Source: Lepisosteus oculatus (lineage: Eukaryota; Chordata; Actinopteri; Semionotiformes; Lepisosteidae). Taken from it: a stretch of DNA of 64,000 bases. Both the position numbers and the translations under genes were made by a program. Under the pieces are notes generated by a model. The model was not told the DNA's origin, did no database searches, and saw only the letters and a list, made by a program, of their open reading frames with translations. Every line of letters begins with the position of its first letter. The first letter of the stretch is position 1. Location of the stretch: the NCBI RefSeq assembly GCF_040954835.1, contig NC_090697.1, positions 40,546,788 through 40,610,787 of the forward strand. The letters run 5' to 3'. Of this stretch, positions 39,501 through 51,600 are shown in pieces.

Positions 39501-42500
39501 ATGCTCTCTGCGCTTTCAACAGAACCTTGAGACTATCACAGAGCAGGTGCATTTATACAGAGACTTGATTACACACAGGTGGATTCTATTTATCACCATC
39601 AGTCATTTAGGACAACATGGGATCATTCAGAGATCCTCGCTGAACTTCTGGAGTGAGTTTGCTGCACTGAAAGTAAAGGGGCCGAATAATTTTGCACGCC
39701 CCACTTTTCATTTTTTTATTAGTTAAAAAAGTTTCAAAAATCCAATAGATTTCGTTCCACTTCACAATTGTGTCCCACTTGTTGGTGATTCTTCACATAA
39801 AATAAAAAATTTATATCTTTATGTTTGAAGCCTGAAATGTGGCAAAAGGTTGAAAAGTTCAAGGGGGCCGAATACTTTCGCAAGGCACTGTATCTGATGT
39901 TGTCCACTTACTCAGGGTGTTCCAAAAGGCTCTGTGCTGGGACCTTTACTTTTAAGTGATTACAGACTGCCTTCTAGTCTATTCTGATGACACTTAGATT
40001 TATTTGTATACTAAATCAGATACTGCAGCTGCACTTTCTGCACTTCACAGGTGTCTGTCTGATATGATATGGAAGCAACAGAATGTTCCTAAATTCAGTC
40101 TTGTCCCTGTTTAGTTTACGGTCATGAGCTTCAAATATCAGCTTTGTAAAATTGCTGACTTAAATGTGCTGTTGCTGACAGTGGTGGAATCAAACTGATG
40201 TAAATTAGGAATTATGGTGTCTTTTGGACCACGTGTTATCATTTGAAGAGCATCTTCTAGCTTTCTTCCACCTGCATAACATTAATCGGGTAAGACCCTT
40301 GCTCTGCATATCTGTCACTGCATATTGATATAAGGATGTTTAGTTATAGTCCAGCAGCAATTGGGATTGGGATCTGGTGATTTAGTTTTCTTAATCTACG
40401 AAAGATGAAGGAGGCTCCATGCCATGGGAAATATAGTGCTTTCATGTGAAACACTGCCTCTGAGAAACTCATTACCCAAACTTATTAGACATTCTGCAAT
40501 GTGTATAGACCTTTTAGATTTATAGATCTTTTTAATAAGGCATGCTTCAGCTTTCTCCTTACTTCACAAAGGTAATTTGCTGGATTTTTATAACCCTTTA
40601 TTGCTTCTGTTTTGTATTATTATGCATGCCGTTGTCCATTGCTTAGAATTTATTAAAAAGCAACCATGATTAAAATTGTATTATTATTGTTGTTGTTCTG
40701 AAAGCAATATCGTTTAGAAATGTGTAATATTGTGGGAGTCAGGCAAAGAGAGCAGGTAGAATGCATTGACTTCTCAGCAGATTATTAAACTGTGGCTCTG
40801 AGCCCCATTATTGTAATTAGACCTCAAACTATTTGGCTCCCAGGGACTTGCAGTATTCAACCTTTTGATGGCAGATTGTATCTTTTTTTATTCCATTGGT
40901 AGTTCTGTGAAAGAAAGCATTAAATTATAAAACAAGGTTATAAAAATGAAAAGAAGGTGCACAGCTGACTTGTTTGCTCTTTGATCAAAGGATGAGAGCT
41001 CTAATCCTTTACCATTGGGACCGTAAGACAACACACTTTTCATTTCCTTCTTGGAATGTTCCAGTAGGAGTCTCCTATTCAGTGACAGTCACACTAATTA
41101 CAGCATAATTAAGCAGTCTCAGCACATAGACCAAAGAGAAATGTATAATGTACAGTCTATGAGAAATGCTGTGCAATGCAAATGCTAGCTTTGTTCTATA
41201 ACTGCCTTATTGAGGGGAATATTTTTAACTCCAACTTGAAAGAGGTTTTGGAGATTTGCAATTGTTTTTCAATGGGAAATTGTTTAGATGTGGGCTGATG
41301 TATTCCATTTTAGGATTTGTAGAAACATTTGGCTTTAGGAATAAAAAAAAATCAATTGCTGAACAACACTGAGTTATACAGCAGAGGTTCCCTACTTTGG
41401 GTCTTGGGGAATGCTCATTTCAATTTTCCCAATGTTTCACTGAATTCGCAAATTGTTGAACTGGATTCGTAATTGATTTATAATTTGCAAAATAAGTCAC
41501 TATGAATTTGATGCATTCATTTGCATCCAACTGGACCTACGCAGGGCAGCGCGGTGTTGCAGTGGTTATGTCAGTGGTTAGCTTTTGGCAGTTGTCAGTG
41601 GTTAGCATTGCTGAGTTCAATTCCTGGAATGCTATCTACAGTACATGGAATGTGTATGTTCTCTCCCACAATCCAAAGATATACTAGTAGGTTAATTGGC
41701 TTCTGGTAAAACTGCCATTGTTGTGAGTGTGTGCATATGTATGTCTGTATGTGCCCAACCTGGAAACTAGGTTTTGCCAGGGTCTATCCTGCCGTAATCC
41801 TGTTGCTGACCATGACAGGCTCAGGCTCCCCTGCGATTATGCAAAGGATGAACTGGTTATAAAATTAACTAATGGACCTGTGTATAGTCAACACAGTGCT
41901 CATTGTGAATTTTTTGTTACATTGTCACTTGCACCTGTGTCTGTTCATTATAATTGCCTATTGATAGCTGTTGTATTTTTGACACTCAGGAATAAGAAAC
42001 AGGCAAAATAAAACAGGCAAAGCAAAAGTCAAAACAAGCATGCAACACAATTAAAGGCATGAATTAGCACTAGTGATTTAGAATTTGGTTGAAAATGAAA
42101 ACCAGTAAACATGGCAGTCCAATAAGACCAGGTTTGGGAATTACTTAATATTTTAAAATACAGTATAAATATTATCCTATTATCCCAGTATTTAAAATCT
42201 CATAAGAATTAAGTTTTAGTTTGAAATCTATTGCAAATTGATAACTTTAATCAAATTCAAGATAGCTATCCAATAAGATCAGGAATGGGGGTGTCTTTTC
42301 AACCCACAGCTGTCCAGTTTACTAGATAATCTAGTCAGATTGTCTTGGGTTACAGCCATAGTTTCTCACAGTTGAGAAAATTAAACGGAAGCTGCTGCAT
42401 TTGTGCTCGTATGAGGTGGATGGCAAATGTGCAGTACAAGTCATATAACAGCTGCACCATAGATATGCACATTTATGAACACAGCTTTCAATACCATGCT

Positions 42501-42806
42501 ATTGCTCTTATGCAAAATCAGTTTCAATACACTATATACCTCACTGCAAAGCTTAGACTAGGCATAAGGCAGGTTTTAGTCAATTTGAATAATTATTTAC
42601 TTAACTGGACAACAATGTCATTTTAAGCTTACAAGATCTATATCACATACATTCCCCTATAGTGAAAAATGATATAGGAAAGAAAAACAGATAACAAATA
42701 TTGCTGTCTAATTTATTCCAAGGAGAAGGAGCTTGAGAACTTGGCAGCAATGGATCTGGAGCTGCAGAAAATTGCAGAGAAGCTGCATGAAAACCGAAGA
42801 GGCTAA
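30548..42806 (+). CDS. chgb: Chromogranin B (secretogranin-1), five exons
   Basis: Coding exons: 30,548-30,593; 31,118-31,164; 31,285-31,378; 34,879-37,034; 42,723-42,806. All introns are GT-AG and phases match, giving 808 residues (human is 677). Residues 1-16 or so ([16 protein letters not shown]) form a signal peptide. Residues 32-62 hold the disulfide loop, beginning [15 protein letters not shown] with Cys35 and Cys56, which sorts the protein to granules. Exon 4 codes for a very acidic region packed with KR/RR cleavage sites and SEE-type phosphorylation sites, with an added histidine-rich repeat array. Its end keeps the family blocks with [20 protein letters not shown] and [12 protein letters not shown]. 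The last exon gives [19 protein letters not shown], nearly identical to the known C-terminus. The protein is a prohormone and granule-forming matrix protein of neuroendocrine cells, cleaved by prohormone convertases. The start is fixed by the signal peptide. Confidence 0.95.
31379..34878 (+). other. chgb intron 3
   Basis: The intron is 3.5 kb. Most of it is AT-rich and featureless. About 33,830-34,300 resembles, on the minus strand, a decayed LINE coding segment (read as [11 protein letters not shown], then [11 protein letters not shown]). A 34,437-34,466 inverted A/T repeat lies near the end. The acceptor before exon 4 is TGCCCATTTAG. Confidence 0.5.
33830..34300 (-). mobile_element. Decayed LINE coding fragment (tentative)
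   Basis: On the minus strand the frames read in pieces as [18 protein letters not shown], then [10 protein letters not shown] and [20 protein letters not shown]. This resembles the linker between endonuclease and reverse transcriptase in fish LINEs. No continuous frame remains. Clade is not determined. Confidence 0.4.
38268..39890 (-). mobile_element. Tc1/mariner element, complete with both terminal repeats
   Basis: The element is 1,623 bases and flanked by TA (38,266-38,267 and 39,891-39,892). It has inverted terminal repeats of about 213 bases starting CAGTGCCTTGCGAAAG. By eye the two repeats differ at one base (GTTTTCGG against GTATTCGG) and by one A in an A-run. It lies in chgb intron 4, opposite to the gene. 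The near-identity of the ends implies a recent insertion. Confidence 0.95.
38488..39499 (-). pseudogene. Tc1 transposase, frameshifted
   Basis: The start codon is at 39,499 ([15 protein letters not shown]). An HTH domain follows ([15 protein letters not shown]), then a second domain ([19 protein letters not shown]). The DDE catalytic region has [21 protein letters not shown] and NPIENLW, with 34 residues between the second D and E as in Tc1. Two frame breaks are visible: one near 39,385, after STVR, where a stop follows directly, and one near 39,070, between TPNMW and LWSDETK. All three acidic residues remain, but no intact protein can be made. Full length would be near 340 residues. Confidence 0.9.
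39895..40570 (+). mobile_element. L2-like LINE relic
   Basis: Just right of the Tc1 element the plus strand reads in broken frames as [12 protein letters not shown], then [18 protein letters not shown] and LHRCLSDM. These are the catalytic and post-catalytic segments of an L2/Rex1-type reverse transcriptase. Near 40,430-40,560 there is text like [11 protein letters not shown], matching the C-terminus. It is strongly decayed and part of chgb intron 4. Confidence 0.65.
40690..41330. promoter_or_regulatory. Candidate intronic enhancer block in chgb intron 4
   Basis: The stretch has a dense set of recognisable binding motifs: TGTAATTAG, a palindromic TCF/LEF-type CTTTGATCAAAG at about 40,978-40,989, a bicoid-type CTAATCC, CACTAATTACAG, CATAATTAAG, an octamer ATGCAAAT at 41,176-41,183 and a SOX-type CTTTGTTC at 41,189-41,196. 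It shows no repeat family. Function is inferred from motif density only. Confidence 0.3.
41540..41868 (+). mobile_element. tRNA-like fish SINE copy
   Basis: Contains CAGTGGTTAGCATTGCTGAG, an A-box-like start, and TTCAATTCC, a B-box-like segment. Then come GTATGTTCTCTCCCACAATC, TAGGTTAATTGGCTTCTGG and a 3' part with GACAGGCTCAGGCTCCCCTG. A partial internal duplication of GTCAGTGGTTAGC is present. It lies in chgb intron 4. Confidence 0.6.
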
Positions 42807-43151
42807 GATGAGAAAGCAGAAGAGAGCTCCTGTCAACCTGTGTACTGCTGAACATGAACTAGTGCTGGTTAAAAATTACTTATTAACCTGCAGTGTTATT
42901 GTAATTTCCACTTAAGTGAAGAAATGTTGCTTAATTCAAAGAAGCCTTTATAATCCACTTCAATAGTGATTCAAATACACTGTTGGAGCTATTTGTATTG
43001 TGCGGTTTTTATGTTATTTCAAGATAACTGGCATGGGAATTGTTTAGAACAAAATAGATACATTTGACCAAACTGTGTACTATATATATATTATCATTGT
43101 TCTGAAATGACATTACTGTTTCTGTTCTTGAGGTATGTTTTTTTTGCATAC

Positions 43152-43157
43152 AATAAA
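43152..43157 (+). terminator. chgb polyadenylation signal
   Basis: AATAAA lies 346 bases after the chgb stop codon. A G/T-rich stretch (GCTCTATTGTGGCTTTT) follows about 30 bases later, as expected of a cleavage region. An alternative further signal is not obvious. Confidence 0.55.
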
Positions 43158-43159
43158 AT

Positions 43160-45257
43160 CCAACTTTCTGGGACCAAATGAATGCTCTATTGTGGCTTTT
43201 CTCTTTTCACAGTTAATCTTTGTCTAAATATTTAACTATCACTCATGGAGGGAGTTTTCAAGGCTTGACAGTCATTTATGTGCTGCCATTAAATTAATCA
43301 AAAGCAGTTTAAAGTCCCTCTGCCCCTCTGTGCACAACAAAATAAAAACTAATGTCAAAAGCACTGCATTTTTAGATTTTTACTTTTTTTGCTTTTCTTC
43401 AAGCTGCATCATCATTCAGCTTGTCAGGGCATACCATTGTGGACAATTTTCTGTTGTAATCAGTTACAAATCATTAGATTTACTAATATTCACAGATGAG
43501 ATCAAAAGTTAGATATTACATCTTTTAACAGGGATCTACAGCTAAAATGTTGTTCACCGAACAGCATACTTTAATACCTTTTGTTATTATACCCAATGTT
43601 ATTATAAATTTCCTTATGGGATTAATAAAGTATTATCTATCTAAAACTATTTTTGATCATTACCATTTTTATAACTTCCTATAGCTTACTGTAAAGAGAT
43701 GTTAGCCATACTTTATTGATACCTTAAGTTTTGCTTGTTGAATATTTCACCTTAGCTGGTCCATGCCTTGAACAGTTTTGCCCCATAATCTTTAATTTAA
43801 GAAGTCACACATTCATTCAGTTTAGTTTCTTCTCATTCAATTTACCTAATCATGTAGCATGCATATATGCTTGGGTGTGATGGGGTTAATTGCATTATTG
43901 TTAGATCAAAGTAGTGAAACTATTTTTAAAACAGTGTCCAAAAAATATACATAGAATGGAAAATTGGTGTATTGTTGATGTATCACATACATCAAAATAT
44001 GTAGATCCATCACTGAAAGAACACACTTGACAAAGCTTAAGACAAGTCAAATAACCAGTCTTTAAATTCCATAAATTCCATTATATCACTGGACGCTATA
44101 AACACATTACAAATTCAGTATCATACACAGCTACCTTTAGTATTCATCTTTGCCTCACAGAGGTGTGATCTTTGATTCATTTGTCCTGTGCTGTGTTTAT
44201 GAATTGACACATGGGTGTCCTAAATATGCTCTTTCACTGATGCGATTGTAATGTGTTAAAAGCTTACGGAGGGTGTGCTTGCAATACTGAACAATGAAAC
44301 ACATAAATGTAACAATTCAGGATTGATTCATTACAGAAATAAGAAATATAAATATAGTGAAAGAGAAATAAGTCTGGTTGCTTACAAACTGTATTACACA
44401 TTTCCAGATTAACAGCCTTGCATATCATATCTTGCATTAAAGTTGGGCATATGTTTTTACTTATTTGAAATTTAATGCTCATAAACAGTTGCAGCTTTAC
44501 ATTATTATTTAAAAAAGCCCTCTATGGGTACACTACCTGTAAGAGCCTGCAGCTTATCAAACCTAAATTTAATCAAAACCCTAGGCAATGGGATCCTTAA
44601 TTATATTTCTGAATTACATTACAGTTCCCATTTTCTATTACAAGGCACAATGAAAAAGAGCTGAGAAATATCACACAATTCATTTTATTTGCACTACTTT
44701 TGAAAAATCGGATGACATTTAAAACACCAAGCCTTCACCACATCCAAGTCTTATACTTATGACAGCTTTTCATAGCCAAGGCAAGTATTGCTTATTGACA
44801 ATAAAATAATGCTCCATGGATGAGGGGACAGAAGCACATAAGTACTGTATTCTGCCTTTTTATACAACACAGAAGGAAATCATTTTCCACTCAAGTGCAG
44901 TGTTAAATGTGGCTATTTTGTAGCTTCTTTCAAGTTAAATTGGCTCAGAAATGGTACCTCAAAGTCATCAAAGTCAAGGTGAGACAAGTTGAAAGGATGG
45001 TCATAACCCTTTTCTCACTACCCAATTACTCAACCTGACCTTCTGTCCCAATATTTTTTCTCATTCAAAATAAATGTTTCAACATTAGAAATTTATTTAA
45101 ATTCACCCTAGAGGGTAGAACAGATGTTATTAAAAGTAAAATATGTAGAAGCTGTACTTCTCTCTGTATTCCTAACAATACATGTACATTTAAATTACTC
45201 CCTTTATACATACATTGTTCTTGAAAATATAAACAAAAACACATTTTTCTATAGTAC
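43160..45257. other. Intergenic region between convergent chgb and trmt6
   Basis: About 2.1 kb between the two 3' ends. It has one short LINE 3'-tail remnant near 43,605-43,645 (TTATGGGATTAATAAAGTAT then TATCTATCTAA). Nothing else is supported. Confidence 0.55.
43605..43645 (+). mobile_element. LINE 3'-tail remnant
   Basis: TTATGGGATTAATAAAGTAT followed by TATCTATCTAAA is the typical 3' end of a fish LINE whose copies end in ATCTATC repeats. Only the tail is visible. Confidence 0.45.
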
Positions 45258-45263
45258 TTTATT
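45258..45263 (-). terminator. trmt6 polyadenylation signal
   Basis: TTTATT on the plus strand is AATAAA on the minus strand, about 350 bases beyond the trmt6 stop codon at 45,615. It is the nearest canonical signal I noticed. Confidence 0.45.
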
Positions 45264-45614
45264 GAAATATATACAGATAGGTCTCTTGGCTAACAGCTCA
45301 TGTTTGCTCTAGTAGAGTTTTTGATTTCTTGCTTGGCACTTACTTTGAAATAAACTTTTAGAAAAAGTTCAGTAATGGTTTTTAGGTAATCATAATTCTA
45401 AGCCCACTTTTGAATACAAAAGGCTGAATATAGCTTCACTGCCTCATGACGGAGAGAAGCCACACAAAACAAAGCAAATTTCTAAAAATATTTTTGTTGC
45501 ATCCTTCAGCACTCCAACACAGTATTTTAAAAGCACCAAAATGATACATGCCTCACTCTCGAAATATTTTTTTTATACGTCTGAAGAAAAGAGCTGGACA
45601 TCATGCTTCTGCAG

Positions 45615-48600
45615 TCAAACATCGGCCTCTTCAAGTTTCTGCCGCTTAGGTGCCGGCTCTTCCACTCTCTGAGGTCCCAAAGATTTGGCAGTATCCATGA
45701 CAACTGTGGTTCCTGACAAAAGATATCCACCTCCTCCACTCATCAACAGCTTGGGGTGAGTTCTGTTCGGCAAAATCTTTAACATAAAGAAAAATAGTGT
45801 CAATAGATTAATGGAACTATGCTCATACGCTACTGCAAGTGGCAGTGTTCTCCAATCACATTTGTTAGAAAAACGCACTCATTTACAACAGAGATGATAA
45901 ACACACCTGCTATGGCTGGCCAGATTCGATTAGATAAATCATCCATACCATAAATGATACTAAACACACCAATTACATTGTACTACTCATTGATGTTTTG
46001 AGCTGGCCTTTTTCTACAATAAAGCATCTCTCTACTAGTTTATTTTTTAATTAACCTTAGGCATAGGGCAAGGTTAAAGGTAAATTGTGTGACAGTGCTC
46101 TGAAAATTCAAAACACTCGATTTACTAAATATTATAAATGACAAAAATGGCAAAAAATTAACTTCCAATTATTACTATCGCTCTTTGGCAAGAGTTTTCT
46201 ATTGTACAAATGCCGATGTATATTTCTTTGTAAAAATGAATAGAAATCTGACATTTCCCTTCTCTCGAACCACACTATTATTATTTTGTTGATAACATAA
46301 TTACAAGGCTCTTATTACTATGTCAAAATGTCCTATCAAGATCATAAAAAAAAAAGACTTAGTACAGTTTCTGTGTAACCACCAGGAGTTTAGTCACTGA
46401 GGTTTCCTCCAAATCTTGAAGAAGAGTGTGTATAGGCCTTGTGGGATCAATTTTTTTCCCCACATTGTTTTCATGCAACTACATGTCCCTGTCTAACCTG
46501 ATAAGTGACATATCAAACAGGAAGACCGCAAATTGACAGAGATACAGAACTTCAGAGTACTGTGTGTGCAAGACCAATACAGTAACATCACCAAGTGCTC
46601 TTGCATCATCAGTGTAGGCCATGCAGGCTCAGACAAGACGTGAATTGAATCCTTATCGATGGCTCCATCTGCAACTGTCAAGTGGGCCAAACCTGGCCTG
46701 CAGGATAAATTCTTCTCACCCTTAACTTACACTATTCCTCACCAACTCAGAAATAGATAATGAACCAGAAGAACTAAGGCCAACAATCCCTTTGAATCGT
46801 GTTTGTTGCTGGCTATGAGGTCAACTGAGGAGTAGCGTTGCAAGATTTGGGCATTGCGTCTCTGTCTTAGAAAAAGACTGGTAAAGCAAGAAGGGCCTTA
46901 TGTACTAGGCCCTGGACAATTCGGTGGAAATCCAAAAATTATTCTAAAAGGTGGGAATATTTTAGAGAGTTTATTAGCAAATAAAATAACAAAGCCAAGA
47001 AAATACAAATTAATTTAGCACAAATTAATACTGCAAACAGCTCAACATATGGCTTCAAAAGGTGTTGAAACAGACAAGAAATTGAACAACCAATTGCCTA
47101 TCAAGCCTAGCTCACAACATTATTGAGGATACTACATACACCTTTTTCCTCTTTTTGACGAAAGCAAAATTTGGGAAGCTTACCTGATAATGCCTGAGCC
47201 AGGTTTCTGACAACCTGAGACTGATCGCTCCACCTTGCTCCCTGAGCTTTGTGTAGCATTCAATTAAAGGCTAAATCCAAAATTATAAAAGAGAGATTAG
47301 TTTTAAGCGCTTAGGAAGCAAAGATAAAATAAAAGAAGAAGAAGAATAGTAAATACCTCTTTATACTGGCAGTATATTACAAAAGGTCGAGATGGAGCCA
47401 CAAATTTCAATAAAGAAAGGACCACAGGGCACGGATGAAACCTACTGGCTATGATCAACCTGTAGGAAAAGAAGGTAAGAAATGAAAAAATAAACTATTT
47501 GACAACAACGCATTGCGACTTTGCCAGTTGGCAAACTGGAGGCAAATGGTATAACTAATTCAGAACCTAAGGACAAGAACATGACTTTGATAACTTTGAA
47601 CTTCTGACTCCAAGGTTTGCACTGAGGGAAAGAGCAGAAAGGAACCACTCTTTAAGGGAGGGACCCATTGTTAAAACTGTGGTGTCCACTCCCAAGGTAC
47701 CACATTCAAACAAGCTCATTGCACTCTTTTCTGTACATTTTGTCAACTTCATCATAAGTGTCAAATACTGACTCAAGGGATGTCCAAGCAGAAAAGTGTA
47801 ACAATTTTTAACAAGAATCTATCATTATGTCAAATGCAAATTAGTGGAGGCTAGTTCAGGTTAGGAGAAATCAGATTGATTTACACTTTTTCCCCCAGCT
47901 TATACAGCCAACATACAGACATTGTAGCTGAAGTACAAAAGGGCTCTTCAGAGAATTATCATACAGACTCATACCTCCTTCTGCTTTGAAAACATTAGAT
48001 GTGTATCCTGGGGCCAGCTGTTCTAGCTCAAACCACACAACTTGGATCAAAAGCATTATTTATTACTGCGACACCCAAGCAAGTGTAGCACCAGCTCAAC
48101 ACTTCCTGAGCGCTTATCAAAAAAGTAACTCCTCAAGTAAGACATGCTGTAAAGTAGTTTTCCTTATTAAAATATGAAGGAATCGCCTGTTTGTACAACA
48201 TACCACAATATACTCTGTTATGAATATCTTTATTAACACTTTACACTATTTTAGTTATTCTATAGGGGTGGTGAAGTGGTGTGATGCTATGGACTCCTGC
48301 ATCAAAGCTCTTGGATCCTGGCTTGGATTCCAAAATGGGGTGCCTTCTGTGTAGAGTTTGCATATTCTCCCTGCATTAGTAGAGGTTTTCTCACACCTCT
48401 CAAATCTGACTGGCTATTCTAAGCTATTCCTTTCTTGCTTGTCCTTTGATTGCACGGCAAAAAACACGAGCTTTCAGTCCTGCTTCGCTCAAAATGGCTT
48501 CTGGGATAGGCTCTGGTCGGTCATGATCCTCACCAGAACTAGCAGCTATCTTGTAATGGATTCTGTTTATATCTTTTATTCCTTTCTCACTGCCTTCAGA

Positions 48601-51600
48601 GCCAGTTTATCCACCCACTTTCTAGTTATTCAAAATCTTAATCCCGTTTTTTATATTTTACATTTCCTATCAAAGCAGGGTAATTCCATTAATTAAGAAT
48701 ACAATAGTCGTAATTCCCTTAATTAAGAATCCAATAGTCTGAGCTTCTCCAATTGCCTTCGTGTTGTAATTACATCCTAGCAGCCTCCTTATTGTACCAT
48801 TACAGTCTTATTCACTTGTTTCTACAGTTCCAATAAATAGATATAATTATTCTCTTTATGATTTACTTATGTGGGCCACCACAATATTTAACGAAGAACA
48901 GGTTGTAAAATATACATTAACCATTTCACTCGGTTTATGAAAAAAAAACATTTATTCCTATGTTAGAAATTGTTTCATGTGCAGCATAGCTGAAAAGAAA
49001 AAATATTGTTTGTATGCCCAATAAATGAGCAATAAGGGTGTACAGAATCAATTGTATGCAAAAGAGCTGAAATAAAAAACTGTAACTCACCCATCTGCAT
49101 TTCTTCCTTCTAACAAAGAGGCAGCAGCCAAAAGTCTCTTTCTTTTTTCTTCAAGTTTAATTTTCTTTTCTTGAACCTTAAAAAAAATAGTGTTTGTGGA
49201 ACAAGAGCAAACAACCATTTTTAAACCAATGTCAATTTAACACCTATATTTAAAACATCCTTAAAAGGCTGATTAGCAGATTATCTTCAAATAGAAGACT
49301 TGAAACAGAGGAGGTAATACTTGAGGACCGTGTCAAAAACTATATCACAGTCCATTTTCTAGCACTTGGCAGGTTGCTTCTGAGCAGAAGAAATATCTGT
49401 CGAACAAAAAGTCCACAAGTGGTTCAATTTGTATTTTGCAGTTTTTATTTGAGGTTTTACACTGTAGCTATCATCAAGCATCATTTAAAAGATTCATCCT
49501 TTTAGTATTTTATGACTTTTTCTCTGTGTTAAATTTCAAATGTTATTTGAGGAACAAAGCTTACTCTGAGCTCTCTCTGGTTTTCTCTTTCTGCTTTTGA
49601 TTTGTCTTCTGGTCCCTCACTGGTAACCACAATAGCTTCTACATCTGGGCTGCTGTGCTCTGCCTCTCTCTCTACTGCTTCGGATACAGTTTTTTGGGGC
49701 AACTCTCTCGCCCCTGTACTGCTATCTTCCAAACCACTTTTCTCTTCAGATTCCAGGGAGAGAGCTCCAGCCAGTAGGGCATTCACTTTAGCGAGGGGAA
49801 ACTCATGAAGTGTTTGATAAAAGTGCGCAGGAAAGCCAAAGCTATCTGTAGCAGCTCTGACTGGCCCTCCCCCAGGATACATTTGTATTACTGACCCATA
49901 GCCTGCAAAAACACAAGATTATGGCAAAACAGGAATAACATTTATTAGTCAACTATGATATATGACAAAAAAACAAAACATTTAAAACACCAGCATAACG
50001 TTCTTGCAAAAACCCTAGTATCTAATTCAATATCCAAAATCTCAGTACATACACTTAGGAAGAGTCAGTAATATACAGTATTTTAAAGACAGGTGACATC
50101 TTTAAAGCTGGAAGACATTGAATATTGAACACATAATTTTTATTAATAACGTGTTTGTTTCTCATAAGACTGACAGACAACTCTAAAAGGAGTTGTACAA
50201 AATATATCAATCTGTATTTTATGCACATTTCTGATCAGACAATGTGGACATCATACCTCCCATTCTTTCCATGACTGCTCCCAGAACTAGCCCAGCACAA
50301 GTATCAAACACTATCACTTTGCTGCCTGCATGGATGTTCCCTAGAGTTAACATCTGTGCCAGAGTGTCATAACGTAAATGGCTACAAGAAAAGAAAAGCA
50401 GAAATTAAAAACTAAGCTTAAAAAAACCAAGTCACCCCGATTATAATTCTGAGGCAAATGGTAAAATAAATGACAAACAATATACCACTATGTAATGTAT
50501 AAGCTAAAAAACGTACATCATGTAGAAACTGAATTCTCGCAAGTCTTAAAGAACTGACTTGTTATTCTTAAAAAAAGAATTCTAAAAATAGTATTTTTCT
50601 TACCAAGAAAAAGACTGTTAAGGAGAACAGTTATAAAAAAATCAAATTAAGGGAAAACTAGAGTGACACATGGCAGTTGTCCTCACTATCCAATGTTTGT
50701 TATCCTTTCATAATCATATACTGGATATTCTAATGTGAAACAACTATTTTCCTTTTCAGAACATGCACACATTCAAAACATGATTTTCACTATCTATTCT
50801 GTAGATAATTTTAAGCATACTGGTTTGAAAACATTAATTTTTGTTGCAAAGAATATTAGTACTGTGTACTAGAATTAATAACTGAACATTTGAGTATTAA
50901 TGAATACACAGGTTTATTAATAAGGATAACAGTTTTACAGTTTTTCTTCTTTGAACAAGTTCATAAGTATAACACCTAAAAAACTGCTTTCGTTATTAAC
51001 TATTATTTTGGTAGACATCAACTTACCATATTTTTCCAGGTTCTCTACCATGATACATCAATGCTAGAATACGAGTAGAAGGCTTCAGAACAGTTATATC
51101 ACTTTCATACCTGTAAAATAACAATGCTCCTTCATCTATTTTCATTTAACAAATCAAAACAGGCCTTCACCTGGCTGCATACTGTTACTTGTCAAGAGTA
51201 CGTCTGATGGCGAGATTTAAGTAAGTAAAAAATAATAAAGGAGCAAAATATACAAATGTGCTATTATTGACTTCTCAATGTCAATTTGATTTTTAAACTT
51301 CACTGACAAAAACAATTCTAGGCAAGCAATGATCCAAGTGAAATAAAAGCTGTTAACTTTTAATCCAATATATTTTAGGATTAGACATTTATTCCATCAT
51401 TTCTAGTAAATTTAGAGAAAGATATGAAAATATTCATAATGGTAATCTTATTCAGTCTTACGTTATATAACTAAGGCTGAAATAACATCAGATAGTAAAA
51501 CTCAGGGGCAAATAGTGTGCAAAATTCTGCATTCCTCATATGGATAAAATACATAATTACAGTATTTTCCAGCATACAGAAAATATTTCTATACAATCAC

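Noticed and set aside
47442-47776. Two minus-strand frames of about 70 residues next to trmt6 exon 9
   Set aside because: One extends exon 9 into its intron in the wrong frame; the other is intronic and not recognisable.
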